This document shows, piece by piece, positions 54,265 through 62,923 of a stretch of DNA of 64,000 nucleotides. The DNA lies in contig CP073692.1 of assembly GCA_018228665.1 (NCBI GenBank), positions 1,314,046 to 1,378,045 of the forward strand, read 5' to 3'. Both the position numbers and the translations under genes were made by a program. The notes beneath the pieces were generated by a model. The model searched no databases, was not told the DNA's origin, and saw only the letters and a list, made by a program, of their open reading frames with translations. Each line of letters opens with the position of its first letter. Positions within the stretch are counted from its first letter, which is position 1. Source of the DNA: Faecalicatena sp. Marseille-Q4148. GTDB lineage: Bacteria; Bacillota; Clostridia; Lachnospirales; Lachnospiraceae.

Positions 54265-56139
54265 CTACCAGGAACCGCCTCCGCCTCCGCCGAATCCTCC
54301 GCCGGAGAATCCGCCTCCGGAAGAACTCGTTCCCTGAGTCGTACTCATATTTTTATAAACTTCGCCCATAGCATCATCCATACACCTTGTCATGGAATGT
54401 ACCATATACATTGGCATATAGGTATCATAATAACCGCCATACCACCATTCCGGTTCCGGAACTGCCAATGTTTCAAACTTCTTCGCCCATGTATCTGTCA
54501 GACCAAACACATATGCGAAAGGCAGTACCCGATAAAAATAGGACGGATTTTCTTCCACCAGACGTTCCAGACGATCCAGTTCTGCCTTTTCAATAAATGT
54601 TCTCAGACCAAGCAGTCTCCCACTCATTTCTAATTTGTAAGCGGTTGGACAAAGTGTTGCGGAAGCCAGAAACATTGTGATCGTATTTGCCAGAAGCACA
54701 ATCACTGCACATACTGGGAACAATCCGTAAAACAGTTCATAAATCACATACATAACTGTAAGAACAACCCATATCGCTGCACATATTTTTGTAACTCCCT
54801 GTTTTACAAACGCTTTGTTTCTCTGCCGCAGGAGCAGGAGAAGAAAAAAGACAATTTCCAGGATCAGGATTGCTGCCATACGAATACTGGACCCAATTCC
54901 AAGAAATGCTTCCGCACCTCCAACCCCAAACGCAAGCAGGATTCCTGCCGCAATTCCGCACACAGTACTGACAGTGGTAACATTCTTATCTTCCAGTTTG
55001 CGTTCTCCAAAGAAATAAGAAGACAGCGCTGCTTTCGCACTCGGAAGGCGCTTCGCCAGACGCTTTCCTGCCTCTTTCATTGTGGCAGTTGCACTTTTTC
55101 CAAACAGACCTTTGTAAAACACGCGGATATGCTCCGGTGTATCCATTGGCAGATCCTTCATTTTATGAAAAACAATCTTCGGATCTTTCTTACCATTTTG
55201 AATTTCTTCAATCGTAAGATACCCTTTCTCTGCCAACCAGAAAATCAACGACAAAATATCTTTGTCATCTGCACTGCCGTCAATAATATAACCTACCTCT
55301 GCACTGCTCATTCCTTCCGGCGGATAGAATTCTATTGTCTCTACAACTTTTTGTCTGCCACGTTTTGTTATAAAACGAAATACGGTAAAACACATCAGCA
55401 CGATACTGAGCAGGGAGGCTATTACTGCCGGAATCACGCTTTCCTTTCTTTCCCCTACAAAATAGCCTTCCGGCAGTCTTGTAAATACGGTCAGACTTTC
55501 ATGGGCTTGTAGTTCTTCCACAGTTCCATCAATCCTGTTTTCATTTACCGCCCAGGAGGCGCGTTCCGTATCTCTGCTCTCAAATGCCCCGGCATAAATT
55601 TCTGCACCGGAGAGATCTGCATCCTTTTCAAATGTTACATGAAACTCTGTATGATTGATTCCGGTATCCCATCCATTTCCAATCAGATTATAAAACAATT
55701 CATCATATTCGCTGATTCTGTCATCACCCATATCAAGCACATAAGTAATCTCGTATTCAGCCGGACCGATTATCGTTTCATCTTCATCTCCGATAATAAT
55801 TCTCTTCGCACCATCTTCATTCTCTACCTCGTATGGCGCACCCTTTACCTTTATCTCTTCCACTTTTACCCGATAGTAGAACTTCTTCATCTTTCCATCT
55901 ACTTCCCGGTTTACTTTCAGTGACAGTGGAATATCTCGATAAATTCCATGCCGCGGCTCATGAAATTGAACAGAAATCTCTTCTTTTACCTCAACAACCG
56001 CATCTTCCCTCACATTGGCATCGATCAGAAAATTCTTAATCTCATACCCGGCTGATGCGTTTGCCTCTGTTCCTCCTAAAGCTGTAAGAAGTACAAACGC
56101 TGTCAGCCACAGCAACCCTTGTTTGATTTTATTTTTCAT
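54265..56139 (-). CDS. DUF2207 membrane protein
   Basis: A 624-residue surface protein of unknown role. It has a signal peptide (MKNKIKQGLLWLTAFVLLTA), an extracellular DUF2207 domain (about 30-250, with EPRHGIYRDIPL), a span at about 240-260, cytosolic parts, two or three more spans at about 385-470, and a glycine-rich C-terminal end (GGGFSGGGFGGGGGGSW). The start at 56139 is taken because the signal peptide begins there; the frame is open to 56232 but overlaps lemA. The pair with LemA is common. Confidence 0.9.
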   Translation of the reverse strand: MKNKIKQGLLWLTAFVLLTALGGTEANASAGYEIKNFLIDANVREDAVVEVKEEISVQFHEPRHGIYRDIPLSLKVNREVDGKMKKFYYRVKVEEIKVKGAPYEVENEDGAKRIIIGDEDETIIGPAEYEITYVLDMGDDRISEYDELFYNLIGNGWDTGINHTEFHVTFEKDADLSGAEIYAGAFESRDTERASWAVNENRIDGTVEELQAHESLTVFTRLPEGYFVGERKESVIPAVIASLLSIVLMCFTVFRFITKRGRQKVVETIEFYPPEGMSSAEVGYIIDGSADDKDILSLIFWLAEKGYLTIEEIQNGKKDPKIVFHKMKDLPMDTPEHIRVFYKGLFGKSATATMKEAGKRLAKRLPSAKAALSSYFFGERKLEDKNVTTVSTVCGIAAGILLAFGVGGAEAFLGIGSSIRMAAILILEIVFFLLLLLRQRNKAFVKQGVTKICAAIWVVLTVMYVIYELFYGLFPVCAVIVLLANTITMFLASATLCPTAYKLEMSGRLLGLRTFIEKAELDRLERLVEENPSYFYRVLPFAYVFGLTDTWAKKFETLAVPEPEWWYGGYYDTYMPMYMVHSMTRCMDDAMGEVYKNMSTTQGTSSSGGGFSGGGFGGGGGGSW

Positions 56140-56149
56140 AGGCTTTCTC

Positions 56150-56713
56150 CTAAAAAGCAACACCTGACATTTCCTGTTCTTCTTCATGCGCTTCAAACAT
56201 TTCCCGCTTTTCAAAACCGAACATCCCTGCAATGAGATTCGTCGGAACAGTCATTGTCAGCGCATTGTATTCTCGCACAACAGCATTATAATATTTCCGT
56301 GACTGCGCAATATCTTCTTCGGAAGCTTTGAGCTGACTCATCAGTTCCCGATAATTTTCATTTGCTTTCAAATCCGGATACCCTTCTGCCAGAGCAGAAA
56401 TCTGATGAAGTGCGCCGGAAATCTGCTGTTCTTCTCTTCGCATCTCTCCCATCGTCAGAGCCGATGCACCTGCATTTCTTGCTGCAATCACCTTTTCCAG
56501 TGTCCCTGCTTCATAAGCTGTATAGCTTTTCACTGCTTCCACAAGGTTCGGAATCAGGTCCGAGCGCTTCTTCATATAAACATCCATTGTGGAAAATGCT
56601 TCCTCACAGCTAATTCTTGCCTTTACGAGCCGATTATACATTCCTACAAAAACTGCACCGATAATGACAATTGTCATAACGATAAACAGCAGCACAATGA
56701 TGAACGCCTTCAT
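56150..56713 (-). CDS. lemA: LemA family protein
   Basis: A 187-residue protein with one N-terminal span (about 3-25) and a four-helix bundle outside or inside the cell (YNRLVKARISCEEAFSTMDV, KRSDLIPNLVEAVKSY). Its function is not established. GGGAGG precedes MKAF at 56713. It is 10 bp ahead of the DUF2207 gene, so the two are probably co-expressed. Confidence 0.93.
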   Translation of the reverse strand: MKAFIIVLLFIVMTIVIIGAVFVGMYNRLVKARISCEEAFSTMDVYMKKRSDLIPNLVEAVKSYTAYEAGTLEKVIAARNAGASALTMGEMRREEQQISGALHQISALAEGYPDLKANENYRELMSQLKASEEDIAQSRKYYNAVVREYNALTMTVPTNLIAGMFGFEKREMFEAHEEEQEMSGVAF

Positions 56714-56746
56714 AGTCATTCCTCCCATCCGATCATTTTTACGCTT

Positions 56747-58669
56747 CTATGCTACAGTAATTCTTTTCAGATCTTCCACCCAAAGAGCTGCACATGCATC
56801 GCTTGGCATCTTCAGATCTCCTCTCGGAGAAAGCCCTACTTCATTTACCTTCGGTCCGTCCGGCATACAGGAACGCTTAAATTGCTGAGAGAAAAATCTC
56901 CAGTAAAACTTACAGAGCCAGCGATAAATTTCTTCCGGCTCATACACTCCGGCAAACGCATGGACAGCCAGACGATAAATTTTGCTCGGCGTAAATCCAT
57001 AGCGCATCATATAAAACAAAAAGAAATCATGAAGTTCATACGGTCCGACAAGATCTTCTGTCTTCTGTGCAATCTCTCCTTCTTTTGGAGGAAGCAGTTC
57101 CGGACTTACCGGTGTCTCCAACACATCCAGCAATACCTTCTTCAATTGCTGATCTTCGCAGTGCTCAGCATAATATTGAACAATATAACGAACCTGTGTC
57201 TTCGGAACGCCTGCGTTGACTCCGTACATAGACATATGATCCCCATTATACGTCGCCCATCCAAGCGCCAGTTCTGACATATCTCCCGTTCCGATTACAA
57301 GACCTCCCAGTTCATTTGCCACATCCATCAGAATCTGCGTGCGCTCTCTTGCCTGAGAATTCTCATAAGTTACATCATGAACAGTCTCATCATGTCCAAT
57401 ATCCTGAAAATGCTGTTTCACAGCCTCTTTGATCGGAATCTCCTGCAAAGTTGTTCCAAGCTTTTCTGCCATCAGACACGCATTCGTATAGGTACGATCT
57501 GTCGTTCCAAAGCATGGCATCGTAACTGCCCGGATATTTTTTCGTTCCAATCCTGCCATATCAAATGCTTTTGCAGTAACAAGAAGCGCCAGTGTAGAAT
57601 CCAGCCCTCCTGAAATTCCAACGACGGCGTGCTTCGCATTGGTATGCGTCAATCGTTTCTTTAATCCCATTGCCTGCAGCATCAGAAGTTCCTTCATCGC
57701 TTCGTCACAGGCATCTTTTTGTTCCGGGATGAACGGATTTGCTTGTATATGTCTCGTTAAAGTGATTTCTTCTGCTTCAACATAAAACGGCACACGAATG
57801 TGATCCTGTTCTTCCGGCTGAAATGTCGTATTTTTTCTGCGCTCACTGATCAGTTTCTGCACATCGATTTCACTGTAAATGATTTCGTTGCTAAATTGCT
57901 CTGATTCGCAGAGAAGTTCTCCATGTTCCAGAATCATATTATGACCGTCAAATACAAGGTCTGTCGTTGATTCCCCTTCTCCTGCATTGGCATATACATA
58001 ACCGGCAAACAACCGCATCGAATGTGCTGCCAGAAGATTTCTTCTCATCTGTGATTTCCCCATCGTCTCATCGCTGGCAGAACAATTGACAATTACCGTT
58101 GCTCCTGCCCTTGCAGCTTCAATACTCGGCGGAATCGCTGACCACACATCTTCACAGATTTCTGCTGAAACGACAAGTTCTTCCATGGTAACTGCCTGGA
58201 AAAGCAGCTGTGGTCCAAATGGAATCCGCTCTCCGTCAAACAAAATCCATTTTGCCTCCGCAGGTCCCGGCTGAAACTGTCTCATATCATAAAATTCTCC
58301 ATAATTAGGAAGAAATGTTTTCGTTACAATTCCAAGAATTGCACCGTGATTTAATACGACAGCCGTATTATAAAGCTTATGTTCAATTTCTAGCGGCGCT
58401 CCCACAAAGAAAAGTCCATCCATATGTTCTGTTGCCTCTGCCAGTATATGAACTGCCTCTTTCGTCTGCTTCAGCAGAAGTTCCTGGCCGAACAGATCAC
58501 CGCATGTATAACCGGTCAGACAGAGCTCCGGAAATACAACAACCTTCGCCCCCTGTCGTTCTGTTTCTTTCATTGCTTCTAAAATCTTTTCCATATTATA
58601 AGCCACATCGGCAACTCGTATCTCTGCTGTCGCTGCCGCCACTTTTACAAACCCATTTTTCATCTTCAT
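56747..58669 (-). CDS. nadE: Glutamine-dependent NAD+ synthetase
   Basis: Makes NAD from deamido-NAD with ATP and glutamine. The 640 residues form an N-terminal nitrilase-type glutaminase (FPELCLTGYTCGD with Glu, Lys, and the nucleophilic Cys in SAEICEDVW at about 173) and a C-terminal synthetase with the ATP loop VGISGGLDSTLALL at about 355. Both halves have their key residues, so it can use glutamine directly. Confidence 0.96.
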   Translation of the reverse strand: MKMKNGFVKVAAATAEIRVADVAYNMEKILEAMKETERQGAKVVVFPELCLTGYTCGDLFGQELLLKQTKEAVHILAEATEHMDGLFFVGAPLEIEHKLYNTAVVLNHGAILGIVTKTFLPNYGEFYDMRQFQPGPAEAKWILFDGERIPFGPQLLFQAVTMEELVVSAEICEDVWSAIPPSIEAARAGATVIVNCSASDETMGKSQMRRNLLAAHSMRLFAGYVYANAGEGESTTDLVFDGHNMILEHGELLCESEQFSNEIIYSEIDVQKLISERRKNTTFQPEEQDHIRVPFYVEAEEITLTRHIQANPFIPEQKDACDEAMKELLMLQAMGLKKRLTHTNAKHAVVGISGGLDSTLALLVTAKAFDMAGLERKNIRAVTMPCFGTTDRTYTNACLMAEKLGTTLQEIPIKEAVKQHFQDIGHDETVHDVTYENSQARERTQILMDVANELGGLVIGTGDMSELALGWATYNGDHMSMYGVNAGVPKTQVRYIVQYYAEHCEDQQLKKVLLDVLETPVSPELLPPKEGEIAQKTEDLVGPYELHDFFLFYMMRYGFTPSKIYRLAVHAFAGVYEPEEIYRWLCKFYWRFFSQQFKRSCMPDGPKVNEVGLSPRGDLKMPSDACAALWVEDLKRITVA

Positions 58670-58699
58670 TTTCCCTTTCTCACAGGCCGTTTCAGCGTC

Positions 58700-59581
58700 T
58701 TATCGATTTGCTTTCTTTAGGAGCTCCTTCAACTCTTCTATAGAAAATGTGTAATTCCGATTACAGAAGTGGCAATTCATCTCCACTTCCTTTCCTTCGC
58801 TAATCAAGCTCTGGAGTTCTTTGCGCCCAATGCTGATCAGTGCGCGCTCCACACGCTCTTTAGAACAATTGCAATAAAACTCTGCCGGCATCTGATCGGT
58901 AAATTCCACATCCATCCCCTGAAGCACTTCCTGAAGAATCTGTTCCGGTGTATATCCGCGGTCCAGCATTGCCGTAACAGAATCAATTTTTTTAATATTT
59001 TCTTCCAGACGATCAACAACTGCATCTTCGACAAACGGCATGACCTGAACGATAAATCCTCCTGCCTGACGCACAGTATTATCTTTATTCATCAAAACAC
59101 CCAGGCCGACAGAAGACGGGATCTGCTCGGATGTTGCAAAATAATATGTCAGGTCTTCTGCAATCTCACTCGTATGCAGAATTGTCTGTCCCACATACGG
59201 TTCCTTCAGTCCCATATCCTTAATCACATTCAGGATTCCAAGTCCCAGCGCCTCAGCTACATCAAGCTTTCCTTTGGCATTTGCGTGAATCAGCACTTCC
59301 GGATTGTTCACATAGCCTTTTACCCGGCCCTGATTGTCGGCTGTTACCGTCAGTCCTCCAATCGGTCCGTCACACTGAATCTGAAGCGTCAAAAGATCAC
59401 TCTCATTCTTCATCATACTTCCCATCATCGTTCCGGCTGTCAAAAGCCGTCCCAGAGCAGCCGTTGCTACCGGACTTGTATTGTGCGCTTGTCTTGCAGC
59501 CTCTACCGTATCCTTTGTCGTTGCTGCAAACGCCCTGATCTGATTGCCTGCCGCTGTTGCTCTTACAATATAATCTGTCAT
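58700..59581 (-). CDS. hslO: Redox-regulated chaperone Hsp33
   Basis: A holdase switched on by oxidation, 293 residues. The C-terminal zinc switch is present: CNC in FYCNCSKERVE and CHFC in NCHFCNRNY. The start MTDYIVRATA at 59581 is the family start; the frame is open to 59668 across the end of the methyltransferase gene. Confidence 0.96.
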   Translation of the reverse strand: MTDYIVRATAAGNQIRAFAATTKDTVEAARQAHNTSPVATAALGRLLTAGTMMGSMMKNESDLLTLQIQCDGPIGGLTVTADNQGRVKGYVNNPEVLIHANAKGKLDVAEALGLGILNVIKDMGLKEPYVGQTILHTSEIAEDLTYYFATSEQIPSSVGLGVLMNKDNTVRQAGGFIVQVMPFVEDAVVDRLEENIKKIDSVTAMLDRGYTPEQILQEVLQGMDVEFTDQMPAEFYCNCSKERVERALISIGRKELQSLISEGKEVEMNCHFCNRNYTFSIEELKELLKKANR

Positions 59582-59630
59582 AATCTCTCTTCTCCCTCTA
59601 ATTCTTGTTTCATTTATTCCATTTTCTGGT

Positions 59631-60398
59631 TTATCTGTTATCTGCCATCTTCTGACACTCTCTTGCAACTACATAAATACGCTCACTCATTTCAGATGGC
59701 GCTTCTTCTGTAAATGCCTCATAAGCTGTCACAAACTCCAGCCCTGCCTTCCCAAGAAGCTCCTTCATCGTCTCTAACTCATACGCTTTCTGATAATGTG
59801 TTTCCTGATATCTCCGATACAGATCTTCTTCCTCCCGGATAAACAGACTCAACTCATACTCATTAATTTTTTCTTCTTCATAATAATAATTATCCCAGAT
59901 AAAACTGCATTCTTCCCTGCTCTCCGCAATCGTACGATCTCCAAGTAATTCCCGGTATTTGTACGTTGTATTAAAATCAAAAATAAATATACCGCCCGGA
60001 TCCAGATAATTATTCACGAGCCGAAATACTTCACAGAGTTCTTCTTCCTCTGTAATATAATTCAATGAATCACAGACACTGATCACTGCCCGGACAGTTC
60101 CATATAATTCGAACTCCCGCATATCCTGCAGTAAATACAGAATATCATGTCCCGATGCGATCCGTTTATCCATCGCAATTTCAAGCATCTCTTCTGATAC
60201 ATCGACACCGATCATATCATATCCATTTTGTGCCATTATCTCGGTGAGTGTTCCGGTACCGCATCCCAGATCCAGAAGCAGACCATCCCGGATGTCATAC
60301 TGAACTAATCGTTTTCTAATATAAGCAGCCCATTCTTCATATGGAATGTTATCCATGAATGTATCATAGACCGCCGCAAACCCTGTATATGCTTCCAT
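59631..60398 (-). CDS. Class I SAM-dependent methyltransferase
   Basis: A 255-residue enzyme with the SAM motif LLDLGCGTGTLTE at about 41, acidic residue in MIGVDVSEEM, and VISVCDSLNYI after it. The substrate is unknown. It lies ahead of hslO by about 50 bp and is common next to hslO in Clostridia. Confidence 0.88.
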   Translation of the reverse strand: MEAYTGFAAVYDTFMDNIPYEEWAAYIRKRLVQYDIRDGLLLDLGCGTGTLTEIMAQNGYDMIGVDVSEEMLEIAMDKRIASGHDILYLLQDMREFELYGTVRAVISVCDSLNYITEEEELCEVFRLVNNYLDPGGIFIFDFNTTYKYRELLGDRTIAESREECSFIWDNYYYEEEKINEYELSLFIREEEDLYRRYQETHYQKAYELETMKELLGKAGLEFVTAYEAFTEEAPSEMSERIYVVARECQKMADNR

Positions 60399-60487
60399 GT
60401 TATTCCTCCTGTTTCATCTTCCCATTATAGCAAGACTGTCTCTCGATGTCGATATCTTTACACAAGGATTTCCATCGCTTTTTCCTA

Positions 60488-60847
60488 TTAATATACTTCA
60501 CTTCCGAACGGCATCAGCGCCAGCTTAGCAAGTTTAAACTGCTGTATTCCGAACGGAATACCGATGATCGTAGCACAAAGCACTGCCCCGATCAGAACTG
60601 ATTCTAATGCCAGCGGCAGCCCTGAAACTAGGATCCATATAATATTCAACAGAAGCGATCCTGCTCCGCCACCGTATTTTACTTCCTTTCCAAACGGAAA
60701 GAAACTAAGTGACGCAAATTTAAAACACTGCAGTCCCACAGGAATCCCGACAATCGTAATACACCAGAGCACTCCTGCAAACAGCCAGCTGATCCCACTA
60801 ATAAATCCTCCACAGAAAAACCATAATAAATTTCCTAAACATCCCAT
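60488..60847 (-). CDS. yccF: YccF-type small membrane protein
   Basis: A 119-residue membrane protein with two YccF repeats, each with the pattern ITIVGIPVGLQCFK/TIIGIPFGIQQFKLA and a PFGKEV/PFGSEV end, and about three spans. The function is unknown. The ATG at 60847 is taken because the family begins MGCLGN. A 22-codon frame with a strong ribosome site ends just ahead of it. If the IS91-like element is taken out, the manganese riboswitch lies directly upstream, which would make it a metal-controlled gene. Confidence 0.88.
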   Translation of the reverse strand: MGCLGNLLWFFCGGFISGISWLFAGVLWCITIVGIPVGLQCFKFASLSFFPFGKEVKYGGGAGSLLLNIIWILVSGLPLALESVLIGAVLCATIIGIPFGIQQFKLAKLALMPFGSEVY

Positions 60848-60848
60848 A

Positions 60849-60917
60849 TTAAACTTCAACTCCTCTCTCGATCCGGTACAATTCTTTTCCATAGTTTGTT
60901 ACTTCTTGCATTATCAT
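60849..60917 (-). CDS. Possible 22-residue leader ORF of yccF
   Basis: Starts with ATG ATA ATG, seven or so bases behind AAAGGAG (rc of 60921-60927), and stops one base before the yccF start codon. No homology is known. The ribosome site is stronger than that of yccF, so translation of this frame may feed ribosomes to yccF. Confidence 0.35.
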   Translation of the reverse strand: MIMQEVTNYGKELYRIERGVEV

Positions 60918-60999
60918 ATTCTCCTTTCTCTTCTTTGCAGCTTCTCTGCGGCAAATGCGATAGAGTGGATAATAAAAAAGTGTCTCCGACACTTCAACT

Positions 61000-61040
61000 C
61001 CCCTTCCCCTCACTCTTGAGGGATTAGGGGTTTCTTTTTT
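61000..61040 (+). terminator. Terminator ahead of the IS91-like transposase
   Basis: Outer stem CCCCT/AGGGG and inner stem CCCTC/GAGGG, followed by TTTCTTTTTTT, about 25 bp ahead of the transposase start. It would stop read-through from outside. Confidence 0.7.
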
Positions 61041-61065
61041 TCTCATTTTCCCTCATAATAGTCTT

Positions 61066-62265
61066 ATGAATGTTTTACAAAAAATTTTTAAAGACCATTT
61101 TGAGGAAATGATTTATATTCAACATCCTCGTGACTCCGTCATCGAAAATGTAGAAAAAATGATTCATTGTGGCGATCCTTCTTTTGGCGGTGCCATGTAT
61201 GCCTGCCCTTCCTGCGGAAATTTCAAATATGTTCCTTTCCGCTGTCATTCTAGGTTTTGTCCTACCTGCGGCAACATGTATTCCATCGACAGAACTACTT
61301 CTATGTCTTTTAAGATCATCAATGTCCAGCATCGCCACTGTGTGTTTACCATTGCTCGAGAACTACGTCCTCTATTTTTAAACGACCGTTCTCTTTTAAA
61401 CTGCCTTTTCTCTGCTGTCAACAGTGTTGTCACTCGCATGTTCCATAAAGATAACAAAACCGAACTCTTTACTCCTGGCTTTATCTGTGTTCTTCATACC
61501 TTTGGCAGAGATTTAAAGTGGAATCCCCATATCCATTGTCTCATTTCCGAAGGTGGCGTTGGGAATTCTCTTCATTGGCGTCACAAAAAACATTTCAATT
61601 ATAGGTTTTTGCGCGATTCATTCCAAACGGCTCTTTTGAACGAGTTACATTCTAAGCTCGGTGACTCCTTTAAAAAACTTAAGGCTTCTATCTACACCGA
61701 ACATAAAAATGGTTTTTATGTTCGAGCTATGCCCAATAAATGCAACCCCTCTCATGTGATTAACTACATTGGCCGTTATCTTGGCAGACCAGTCATTGCA
61801 ACCTCTCGTATTGATTCTTACGACGGTGAATTTGTTACTTTTCACTATAATCGTCATGAAGACGAAAAACTGGTCACTGAAACTCTCCCTGTTCTTGATT
61901 TCATGGCACGACTTACTCAGCATATCCCTGAAAAACATTTCAAGATGATTCGTTATTACGGCATATATGCCAGACATCGTAAATCTGACCAGTCTCTTCA
62001 CAGAGCAATCTCCAGGGAAAAGCACAAAATATTCCTTTCCTTTAATCGGTGGCGAGATTCTATCCTTCATACTTTTGGTTATGATCCTCTAAAATGCCCT
62101 TCTTGTGGTACAACTATGCTTTTCCTTGAGTTATATTTCAACCATGAACCTGTTCCTTTGCATGAATTATATGAAAGAGTGATGCGTAAGCACCGATGCC
62201 GTTCTCCTGCCTCTCCTTCTTCTCTTCCACAGTCTCCTGTTACATGGTACAATCAACGTATCTAA
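61066..62265 (+). CDS. IS91-family transposase
   Basis: A rolling-circle HUH transposase of 399 residues. The N-terminal zinc-binding region shows CPSCGNFKYVPFRCHSRFCP (residues about 48-67) with CGN after it. The HUH motif is NPHIHCLISEGG at about 160, and the catalytic tyrosine region is HVINYIGRYLGRP at about 230. A second zinc pair is CPSCGT near residue 345. The frame is whole, so the copy may be active. A companion gene follows 22 bases after the stop. Confidence 0.92.
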   Translation: MNVLQKIFKDHFEEMIYIQHPRDSVIENVEKMIHCGDPSFGGAMYACPSCGNFKYVPFRCHSRFCPTCGNMYSIDRTTSMSFKIINVQHRHCVFTIARELRPLFLNDRSLLNCLFSAVNSVVTRMFHKDNKTELFTPGFICVLHTFGRDLKWNPHIHCLISEGGVGNSLHWRHKKHFNYRFLRDSFQTALLNELHSKLGDSFKKLKASIYTEHKNGFYVRAMPNKCNPSHVINYIGRYLGRPVIATSRIDSYDGEFVTFHYNRHEDEKLVTETLPVLDFMARLTQHIPEKHFKMIRYYGIYARHRKSDQSLHRAISREKHKIFLSFNRWRDSILHTFGYDPLKCPSCGTTMLFLELYFNHEPVPLHELYERVMRKHRCRSPASPSSLPQSPVTWYNQRI

Positions 62266-62287
62266 TATGGAAATGGAGGCGATCACT

Positions 62288-62482
62288 ATGAAACGAATCA
62301 CTGAGGCAGAACTTGCAAAGGAACTTCGGGAACAGTATATTAAAAATCCTCCAGAAGGCATGACTTCTGACGAAGTCCGCGACATGAGCGATGATGATCT
62401 TTTGGATATGGATTATTTCTTACACGAATTTGATGATCTGGATGATGACGATTTCGGCGAAGAAGGTTTTTATATCTTCTAA
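62288..62482 (+). CDS. Small acidic protein linked to IS91-like transposase
   Basis: A 64-residue protein with a mixed helix (ITEAELAKELREQY) followed by a very acidic C-terminal half rich in Asp/Glu (FDDLDDDDFGEEGFYIF). ATGGAGGCG is the ribosome site ahead of its ATG. It begins 22 bases after the transposase stop and ends before a terminator, so it is made together with it. No function is known; the charge suggests binding to a basic protein such as the transposase. Confidence 0.65.
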   Translation: MKRITEAELAKELREQYIKNPPEGMTSDEVRDMSDDDLLDMDYFLHEFDDLDDDDFGEEGFYIF

Positions 62483-62504
62483 ACTCAAACCGTCTATTTC
62501 CTTT

Positions 62505-62528
62505 GCCCGCCTTTGTGCGGGCTATTTT
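62505..62528 (+). terminator. Terminator after the acidic gene
   Basis: GCCCGC/GCGGGC stem with a CTTTGT loop, followed by TATTTT. Confidence 0.75.
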
Positions 62529-62565
62529 CATTCAAAAGTTCGACGAAAGTCGAACTTTCCTATAA

Positions 62566-62700
62566 AGTAAAAAAAGACTCCTATTATGACATCTGCCACA
62601 ATAAAAGTCTTGCGTTCTCATTTGATACGGATACCTCTCGGTATCGATTGACGGTTTCAAACCCATCCCGTAGGATGTTTGGCTACTCCCTTTTATCTGC
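62566..62700 (-). promoter_or_regulatory. yybP-ykoY manganese riboswitch with terminator
   Basis: Read on the minus strand: P1 ATAAAAG (62690-62696) pairs with CTTTTAT (62601-62607); the loop motif GGGAGTAGCC (62681-62690) and the second binding loop CGCAAGACT (about 62606-62614) match the family's GGGGAGUAGC and GCGAGACC; P2 is CATCC-TACG-GGATG (62664-62677) and P3 GATACC-GAGA-GGTATC (62630-62645). A terminator AAGACT/AGTCTT plus seven T (62566-62611) competes with P1, so metal-bound P1 would permit read-through. Assigned by memory of the RF00080 pattern. Its downstream gene is now cut off by the IS91-like element. Confidence 0.8.
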
Positions 62701-62708
62701 TTGCTATT

Positions 62709-62737
62709 AAACTAGCATTTTTTAATGATTTTGTCAA
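62709..62737 (-). promoter_or_regulatory. Promoter of the riboswitch transcript
   Basis: Minus strand TTGACA (62732-62737), 17 bp, TAGTTT (62709-62714) with an upstream TGC that can act as extended -10. Transcription would start a few bases ahead of the riboswitch. Confidence 0.55.
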
Positions 62738-62787
62738 TAGATTTTTCAAGTATTGATTGCTTTTCTGCCCTTTGCTTTCACATTTTC

Positions 62788-62816
62788 TTGACACCCTTTC
62801 TTACCCACGTTATAAT
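62788..62816 (+). promoter_or_regulatory. mgtE promoter
   Basis: Consensus TTGACA (62788-62793), 17 bp, TATAAT (62811-62816). It leaves a leader of about 100 nt before the mgtE start. No M-box magnesium riboswitch was recognised in that leader. Confidence 0.85.
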
Positions 62817-62923
62817 GAACTGGAAAATTTGAACGGAAAGGCAGGTGAGCAGCATGGACGCAGGAGCCAGTTATCCTTCGTGGAGCTTTATAGACAATTT
62901 CATCAGGAAAAGGAGTTTTTGTT

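Larger units (their letters stand above)
60978..62558 (+). mobile_element. IS91-like (HUH, Y2) insertion sequence
   Basis: Transposase plus small acidic gene, with hairpins near both sides: AAGTGTC/GACACTT at 60978-60994 and AAAGTTCGAC/GTCGAACTTT with a GAAA loop at 62535-62558. Rolling-circle elements of this kind have no inverted repeats or target duplication, so the limits are estimated from the hairpins. It separates yccF from the riboswitch. Confidence 0.6.

Noticed and set aside
62823..62923. M-box magnesium riboswitch ahead of mgtE
   Set aside because: The leader is only about 100 nt and lacks the conserved M-box core and a terminator.
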